Below are positions 5,793-9,373 of a DNA stretch of 9,373 nucleotides, piece by piece; position 1 is the first letter of the stretch; the number at the start of each line of letters is the position of its first letter. Where the stretch lies: assembly GCA_900545625.1 (NCBI GenBank), contig UQZS01000062.1:1-9373 (forward strand), written 5' to 3'. Source of the stretch: an uncultured Oscillospiraceae bacterium (GTDB taxonomy: Bacteria > Bacillota > Clostridia > Oscillospirales > Acutalibacteraceae). A program made the position numbers and the translations under genes. The notes beneath the pieces are model-generated. The model saw only the letters and a list, made by a program, of their open reading frames with translations. It was not told the origin of the DNA and did no database searches.

Positions 5793-6123
5793 GCTTTTCT
5801 GCCTCCTTTTTGTCTGCGCGGGAAAGCGCGGCGATCCGGTCGAGTCCCGCCAGACGCATCACCTTATAGGCGTGTGCGGAAAGATTGCGGATCTCCAGCG
5901 TGCAGGAAAACTGTACGAGCAGCTTGTAGCGCCCCATGACAAGCCCAATACCGGAGCTGTCCATAAACGTGACGCCGCCGAAATCCAAAATGGTGTGTGC
6001 CGGGTGAAAGCCCACGGCAAATTCGTCGATCGTTTCGCGTGCGGCGGGCGCGTTGTGGTGGTCAAGCTCGCCGTCGAGATAGACTGTCATGACCTGCCCG
6101 TCCGTCTCAATGCGTGTGTGCAT
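5776..6123 (-). CDS. spoIIAA: Anti-anti-sigma-F factor SpoIIAA
   Basis: This 115-residue STAS-domain protein matches the usual length (117 in B. subtilis). When unphosphorylated, it binds SpoIIAB and frees SigF in the forespore. The hallmarks are GELDHHNAP (18-26) and FMDSSGIGLVMGRYK (53-67), with Ser56 as the expected phosphorylation site, equivalent to Ser58 in B. subtilis. It ends in a charged tail (ADKKEAEKHETHQ) encoded in the overlap with spoIIAB. A full AGGAGG site lies 7 nt before the ATG at 6121-6123. It is first in the operon; control probably acts at the promoter around 6154-6188. The phosphatase SpoIIE, needed to activate it, is not in this window. Confidence 0.97.
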   Translation of the reverse strand: MHTRIETDGQVMTVYLDGELDHHNAPAARETIDEFAVGFHPAHTILDFGGVTFMDSSGIGLVMGRYKLLVQFSCTLEIRNLSAHAYKVMRLAGLDRIAALSRADKKEAEKHETHQ

Positions 6124-6153
6124 ATCGATTCCTCCTTTTCGGGATCGGCTTGT

Positions 6154-6162
6154 ATTGTAGCA
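6154..6162 (-). promoter_or_regulatory. Extended -10 promoter of the spoIIA operon
   Basis: On the minus strand, TGC-TACAAT (6154-6162) forms an extended -10 element, with transcription expected near 6147 and a short leader before the AGGAGG site. No acceptable -35 lies 16-18 nt upstream (AAATTT or CAAATT). The nearest -35-like hexamer, TTGCGA (6183-6188), is 23 nt away. I see no sigma-H pattern (AGGAnnT then GAAT), although sigma-H is the usual driver of this operon in Bacillus. Confidence 0.6.
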
Positions 6163-6178
6163 AGCAAGCGGTAAAAAA

Positions 6179-6188
6179 TTTGTCGCAA
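6179..6188 (-). promoter_or_regulatory. Candidate Spo0A box upstream of spoIIAA
   Basis: On the minus strand, the site reads TTGCGACAAA, one mismatch from the Spo0A consensus TTTCGACAAA (TTTGTCGAAA on the other strand). It lies about 32-41 nt upstream of the predicted start and overlaps the over-spaced -35-like hexamer. That is where Spo0A binds at promoters such as spoIIG. It is a single short match, so moderately supported. Confidence 0.5.
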
Positions 6189-6210
6189 TGCGGTAGCAAA
6201 AGCATTAGGA

Positions 6211-6251
6211 AAAACAGAAAAAGGCGCCCCGACCGAATTGGTCGGGGCGCC
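6211..6251 (-). terminator. Intrinsic terminator of hflX
   Basis: A perfect 12-bp GC-rich stem (6223-6234 with 6240-6251; arm GGCGCCCCGACC) surrounds a 5-nt loop. On the minus strand it is followed by TTTTT and a further T-rich tail (complement of 6211-6222). It lies 26 nt after the hflX stop and insulates the spoIIA operon from hflX read-through. Confidence 0.93.
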
Positions 6252-6277
6252 CTGCCGTTTATATGCTGTATTCTGTT

Positions 6278-7525
6278 CTATTCGATATAGGCTTGCAGCG
6301 TATCAAGCAGTGCCGTGTCGGCTGCAACATCGGCACGCACACCGTCGGGCAGGTATTCCTCCGAAAGTACGCGGCCGCGGCGGCGTACCTCGGCGAGCAC
6401 GCCGACCTTATCGAAAGGCAGACGCAGTACGGCGTGCGCGCTTCTTTGCTGCAAGCGCTGTTCAACTGCCTGCAAAAGGCGGTCAAGCCCCTCGCCCGTG
6501 CGTGCGCTGATGCAGACCGTATCGCGGCTCGGTACGGACAGGAAATTCGGATGCGGTGTATCGCACTTGTTGAGCACATGCAGCACGGGTGTCCCGGCGC
6601 AGCCAAGTTCATGAAGCAGCTTTGCCGTTACCTCGACGTGCTCTTCCACCGCCGCGTCGGACACGTCACAGACATTGAGAATGAGATCTGCATCCGCCGC
6701 TTCCTCCAAGGTTGAGTGGAACGCCTCCACAAGTTTGTGCGGCAGGCGTCGAACAAGGCCGACGGTATCGACAAGCAGCACCGGGATCCCGCTTGGCAGC
6801 GTCAGGCAGCGGGCGGTCGGGTCGAGCGTGGCAAAAAGCTTGTCCTCGGCAAGGACGCCCGCATGGGTCAGTGCATTCATTAAGGTCGATTTGCCTGCGT
6901 TCGTGTAGCCCATGAGCACCACGGTCTGCACGCCGTCCTTTTTTCGGCGGCTCCGGTAGGCGCTGCGGCGCTTTTCGATCTGTAAAAGCTGCGCGCGCAA
7001 ACTCTGGATGCGCCGCCGGATATGACGGCGGTCGCTTTCGAGCTTGCTCTCGCCCGGGCCGCGCGTGCCGATGCCGCCGCCAAGGCGGGAAAGCCCTTTC
7101 CCCTGCCCCGCAAGACGCGGCAGGCGGTATTGCAGCTGCGCGAGTTCCACTTGGATCTTGCCCTCGCGGCTGCGTGCATGCTGCGCAAAAATATCCAGAA
7201 TCAGCGTCGTGCGGTCGATGACGCGCGTTTTCGTCTCTTTTTCCAGATTCCTTTGCTGTGCCGGCGACAGCTCGCCGTCGGCAATGAGCAGTTCCACTTC
7301 ATTATCCGTGCAAAAAGTGCGGATCTCCCCGAGCTTCCCGCTGCCGATATACGTGGCAGGGCTCGGCGCTTCGAGCTTTTGCGAAACGACACCCACAACT
7401 TCAGCGCCGGCTGTTTTTGCGAGCGCTTCCAGTTCCGTAAGCGACGCTTCGCAATCGTATTCGCCCGTATCCACGCCAACGAGCAGCGTGCGTTCAGGGG
7501 TCATTTCCATGGTGTGCAGTTCCAT
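6278..7525 (-). CDS. hflX: Ribosome-associated GTPase HflX
   Basis: This 415-residue TRAFAC-class GTPase binds the 50S subunit and splits or rescues stalled ribosomes under stress. The N-terminal HflX domain (about 10-140) includes TYIGSGKLGEI and the R-x-x-LI-DIFAQHA segment (105-117). The Gly-rich linker GGGIGTRGPGES (149-160) follows, then a basic coiled-coil region (161-196). The G domain is complete: G1 GYTNAGKST (206-214), G2 FATLDPT (231-237), G3 DTVG (253-256), G4 NKCD (319-322) and G5 SAR (340-342). A short C-terminal domain ends QAYIE. ATG 7525 is chosen because AAAGGAG lies 6 nt upstream; 37 residues before it would run through a terminator hairpin. I see no clear promoter of its own, so it may rely on read-through from the serine hydrolase gene upstream. 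Confidence 0.97.
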   Translation of the reverse strand: MELHTMEMTPERTLLVGVDTGEYDCEASLTELEALAKTAGAEVVGVVSQKLEAPSPATYIGSGKLGEIRTFCTDNEVELLIADGELSPAQQRNLEKETKTRVIDRTTLILDIFAQHARSREGKIQVELAQLQYRLPRLAGQGKGLSRLGGGIGTRGPGESKLESDRRHIRRRIQSLRAQLLQIEKRRSAYRSRRKKDGVQTVVLMGYTNAGKSTLMNALTHAGVLAEDKLFATLDPTARCLTLPSGIPVLLVDTVGLVRRLPHKLVEAFHSTLEEAADADLILNVCDVSDAAVEEHVEVTAKLLHELGCAGTPVLHVLNKCDTPHPNFLSVPSRDTVCISARTGEGLDRLLQAVEQRLQQRSAHAVLRLPFDKVGVLAEVRRRGRVLSEEYLPDGVRADVAADTALLDTLQAYIE

Positions 7526-7551
7526 AAAAGCTCCTTTTATCGCTATAGGAA

Positions 7552-7584
7552 ACCCGCGCCCGTTCGGGGCGCGGGTCGTTTTTT
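7552..7584. terminator. Hairpin between the serine hydrolase gene and hflX
   Basis: A 10-bp stem, ACCCGCGCCC (7552-7561) with GGGCGCGGGT (7567-7576), has a 5-nt loop. On the + strand, a run of six T (7579-7584) follows. On the minus strand, where both flanking genes lie, the tail is only TTTCCTATA. It is probably the end of the serine hydrolase transcript, but a leaky one in that direction, and a better terminator for antisense transcription. Confidence 0.65.
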
Positions 7585-7586
7585 CA

Positions 7587-9182
7587 TCAATCGATAAATT
7601 TGCCGTAGTGCTTCGGCTCGGCAAGCGGCGGGGCAAAGCGGATGAGGATCTGCGCCGCCTTAGAGATGATCGGGTTTTTGATGACGTCGCCGAGATTGAC
7701 GACCAGCGTATCGCAGATCTTGTAGACGGACGGCGTGGACGACGGGGTCATGGTCACGCGGTCGCGGCGCTTAAACAGGAAATTGAGGTCGCGTTTGCCA
7801 ATCGTCTCGATCGGCCGGATGGACAGCTTCAGATTGAAGTCGTCGAGCCACTCGGCATTCGCACAAACTTTGAATTTAACGTGTCCGAGCGTCAGGGTGC
7901 CGTAGCGATAATGTCCGTCCATGCCGCAGGCGACGGTGTTGCGCTCGTCGCCTTCGCTCCAGCTGAAGCTGCACTCGTGCTCCTTAAAGTGGAAAGAAAC
8001 GCGGTCAATGTTGCCGGCGCGGTCGGACATCATAAAGGTCACGGCAAGCGGCAGCACGCTCATGGGGAAGCCGATGAGATTCAGCAGGATCTTGCGGCGC
8101 ATTTTGATCGTTCTGCCCTCGATCTTCGGCTCCAACGGCGAATGCGGCGAGACGGCAGGGCGGGTGAACAAGGTGCTTTCGGGTTTGGGCGGCTCTTTCG
8201 CCGCGTTTTCATTGATGAACGCCGCAGGGAAAAATTTCCAGATCGTCTCGCGTGCCTGCGGTTCGCTGGGAACCGCTGCGGTGGTGATGATGCTTGCGTC
8301 GTAATCGGGCAGATTGATCGCAAACTGCGAGAACATACCGTCCGCACGATAGGAGTTCGGGACGCTGCCGTTCATCCAAAAGCAGTAACCGTAGCCGGCG
8401 TTACTGTCTGCGTCTTCGCCGGGCTGGTGAACGTCGCCGAGCTGGTTAACGGTCGCTTCTTTTACCCATTCCTCCGGGATGACCTGCCGCCCGCGGTATT
8501 TGCCGCCGTGCAAGTAGCAATCCGCGAATTTCGCAAGATCCTCGGTCGTGATATACAAACCCCAGCCGCCGGCTTCAACGCCGTTGCGGTCGGTCTCCCA
8601 AAACGGGACATCGATGCCCAGAGGCTCAAACAGACGCGGGGTAAGATATTCGATCACGCTCATCCCCGTGGCACGGTGCAGGATCGCGCAGAGCATATAA
8701 ATATTTTCATTAACATATAAGAAATCCGTACCCGGTTCAAACACCCACGGCGAATTGATAAAATCGGCGATCCAGTCGATCTTGCCCTTGTCCGCCATCA
8801 AGTCGGTCTGCTTGCCGGAGGTCATAGTCAACAGTGTGCGCACCGTCAGCTTATCAAAGTAAGGATTCGGCGTTTTCGGCGGGTAATCCGGGAAAAAGTC
8901 CAAGACCTTATCCGTAAGCTGCACAAGCCCTTCGCTGACGGCAAAGCCGACCGCCGTAGCGGTGAAGCTCTTGCTGACGGAGTACATGGTATGTTTGGTA
9001 TGCGCATCATACGGCTCGTTATACCATTCGACCGCGACCTTGCCGTGGCGCAGCACCATCAGGCTGTGAAACTCCAGCTGCTCGCGCTGTATGTAATCGA
9101 CAAACTGTTCGGCAACGTCGGCATAGACGCCCACCTCTTCGGGGGCAGCGGCACGCGGCAGATCGGTTTTCGCAGTGTTCAT
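7587..9182 (-). CDS. Beta-lactamase/PBP-like serine hydrolase with extra C-terminal domain
   Basis: This 531-residue protein has a class C beta-lactamase-related serine hydrolase domain at about 10-325. The nucleophile motif is S68-V-S-K71, the second motif is Y156-V-N158, and the third box is weak, probably A280-D-G282 in RADGMFSQFAI in place of HxG or KTG. GLYITTEDLAKFADCYL (208-224) is typical of the family, which includes esterases, amidases and D-amino-acid peptidases as well as lactamases. No signal peptide is visible, so a secreted lactamase is unlikely. A Pro-rich linker (about 330-355) leads to a 175-residue C-terminal part that I do not recognise. It begins with a basic patch and an uncharged hydrophobic stretch (365-385), then looks beta-rich. 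ATG 9182 has AAAGGG about 12 nt upstream, rather far. It has its own promoter at 9228-9256. The substrate is unknown. Confidence 0.88.
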   Translation of the reverse strand: MNTAKTDLPRAAAPEEVGVYADVAEQFVDYIQREQLEFHSLMVLRHGKVAVEWYNEPYDAHTKHTMYSVSKSFTATAVGFAVSEGLVQLTDKVLDFFPDYPPKTPNPYFDKLTVRTLLTMTSGKQTDLMADKGKIDWIADFINSPWVFEPGTDFLYVNENIYMLCAILHRATGMSVIEYLTPRLFEPLGIDVPFWETDRNGVEAGGWGLYITTEDLAKFADCYLHGGKYRGRQVIPEEWVKEATVNQLGDVHQPGEDADSNAGYGYCFWMNGSVPNSYRADGMFSQFAINLPDYDASIITTAAVPSEPQARETIWKFFPAAFINENAAKEPPKPESTLFTRPAVSPHSPLEPKIEGRTIKMRRKILLNLIGFPMSVLPLAVTFMMSDRAGNIDRVSFHFKEHECSFSWSEGDERNTVACGMDGHYRYGTLTLGHVKFKVCANAEWLDDFNLKLSIRPIETIGKRDLNFLFKRRDRVTMTPSSTPSVYKICDTLVVNLGDVIKNPIISKAAQILIRFAPPLAEPKHYGKFID

Positions 9183-9227
9183 ATGGTTGTGCGCCCTTTC
9201 TTTTTCCTTTGTCGGAATTGATGGTAT

Positions 9228-9256
9228 ATTTTAGCATATTCCTGCTGAAATTGCAA
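9228..9256 (-). promoter_or_regulatory. Sigma-A promoter for the serine hydrolase gene
   Basis: On the minus strand, TTGCAA (9251-9256), a 17-nt spacer and TAAAAT (9228-9233) are preceded by TGC, an extended -10. Transcription should start near 9221, giving a leader of about 40 nt. Confidence 0.75.
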
Positions 9257-9308
9257 CACATCACACAAAAAAGGCAGGCAAAGCGCTGTAGGTGTTACAA
9301 TGATGTGT
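9256..9308. repeat. Spaced 8-bp inverted repeat between possible divergent promoters
   Basis: ACACATCA (9256-9263) and TGATGTGT (9301-9308) are perfect inverted arms 37 nt apart. The left arm touches the -35 box of the serine hydrolase promoter. The right arm overlaps the last base of a possible + strand -10 box (9296-9301). It could be a paired operator that loops DNA, or chance. Confidence 0.4.
9293..9301 (+). promoter_or_regulatory. Possible + strand extended -10 promoter reading out of the window
   Basis: TGT-TACAAT forms an extended -10 element, but no good -35 lies 17 nt upstream. An AGAAAGGA site (9335-9342 region) follows, so a gene may begin just beyond the end of the window. The last 70 bases hold no start codon with a convincing frame. 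Confidence 0.35.
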
Positions 9309-9373
9309 GACAAATAAGAAAAAGATAGCGAATAGAAAGGACCTGTGTTAAGGTAGAGTTGCCAGACAAAACC

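Noticed and set aside
5235..5939. + strand open frame of 234 codons antisense to sigF and spoIIAB
   Set aside because: It lies wholly over the conserved spoIIA genes and its translation looks like composition-driven noise.
7526..7636. 37-residue N-terminal extension of HflX
   Set aside because: It would be encoded across the end of the serine hydrolase gene and the hairpin; a good ribosome binding site supports ATG 7525.
7044..8720. Very long + strand open frame (558 codons) antisense to hflX and the serine hydrolase gene
   Set aside because: It spans two well-supported minus-strand genes and the terminator between them, has no ribosome binding site or recognisable domain, and is rich in Arg/Ala as expected of a shadow frame in GC-rich coding DNA.
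9279..9293. Possible catabolite (cre) site around AAAGCGCTGTA
   Set aside because: Only the AAGCGCT core fits; the outer conserved TG and CA positions do not match.
9343..9373. Possible gene start (GTG 9345 or TTG 9359) at the right edge
   Set aside because: GTG 9345 meets a stop within three codons, and TTG 9359 has only five codons and weak Shine-Dalgarno spacing, so no coding call can be supported.

Overview
The window looks like chromosome from an endospore-forming member of the Bacillota, class Clostridia. The clearest evidence is an intact spoIIAA-spoIIAB-sigF operon. A rubrerythrin/rubredoxin pair points to an anaerobe, Shine-Dalgarno sites are strong (AGGAGG type), and the base composition is fairly GC-rich for the phylum. 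An Oscillospiraceae/Butyricicoccaceae-like gut Clostridium is plausible, but the sequence alone does not name a genus. I see no phage, insertion sequence, tRNA, rRNA or CRISPR array.

Layout, left to right. Positions 1-710 (+) hold the 3' end of an nnrD-like NAD(P)H-hydrate repair enzyme, then a small putative lipoprotein, closed by a two-way terminator at 726-763. Positions 776-1464 (-) are a two-gene oxidative-stress unit: rubrerythrin followed by a 39-residue mini-rubredoxin too short for usual ORF cut-offs. Positions 1465-1652 are a compact divergent control region with two well-formed sigma-A promoters back to back, an inverted repeat between them and a second palindrome at the rubrerythrin transcription start. 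It also drives a Pr6Pr-family six-helix membrane protein (1653-2315, +). A GNAT acetyltransferase (2325-2888, -) converges on that gene. A GH13 oligo-1,6-glucosidase-type enzyme (2993-4651, +) starts divergently from the acetyltransferase.

Positions 4703-6123 (-) are the forespore sigma-F module: anti-anti-sigma SpoIIAA, anti-sigma kinase SpoIIAB and SigF. The reading frames overlap, so the three are very probably translationally coupled. Upstream lies an extended -10 promoter with no normally spaced -35 and a near-consensus Spo0A box. A strong terminator (6211-6251) separates the operon from hflX (6278-7525, -), a ribosome-associated GTPase. A 531-residue penicillin-binding-protein-like serine hydrolase (7587-9182, -) with an unassigned C-terminal domain follows, with its own promoter at 9228-9256. 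The right end (9257-9373) carries a possible divergent + strand promoter and an 8-bp inverted repeat, but no gene I can defend.

Apart from the spoIIA module and the rubrerythrin pair, the genes look like ordinary chromosomal housekeeping and accessory genes placed side by side. I found no clear new multi-gene system. The most interesting points are regulatory architecture (the spoIIA promoter, the rubrerythrin/Pr6Pr intergenic region and the Pr6Pr leader hairpin), the mini-rubredoxin, and the extra domain on the serine hydrolase.
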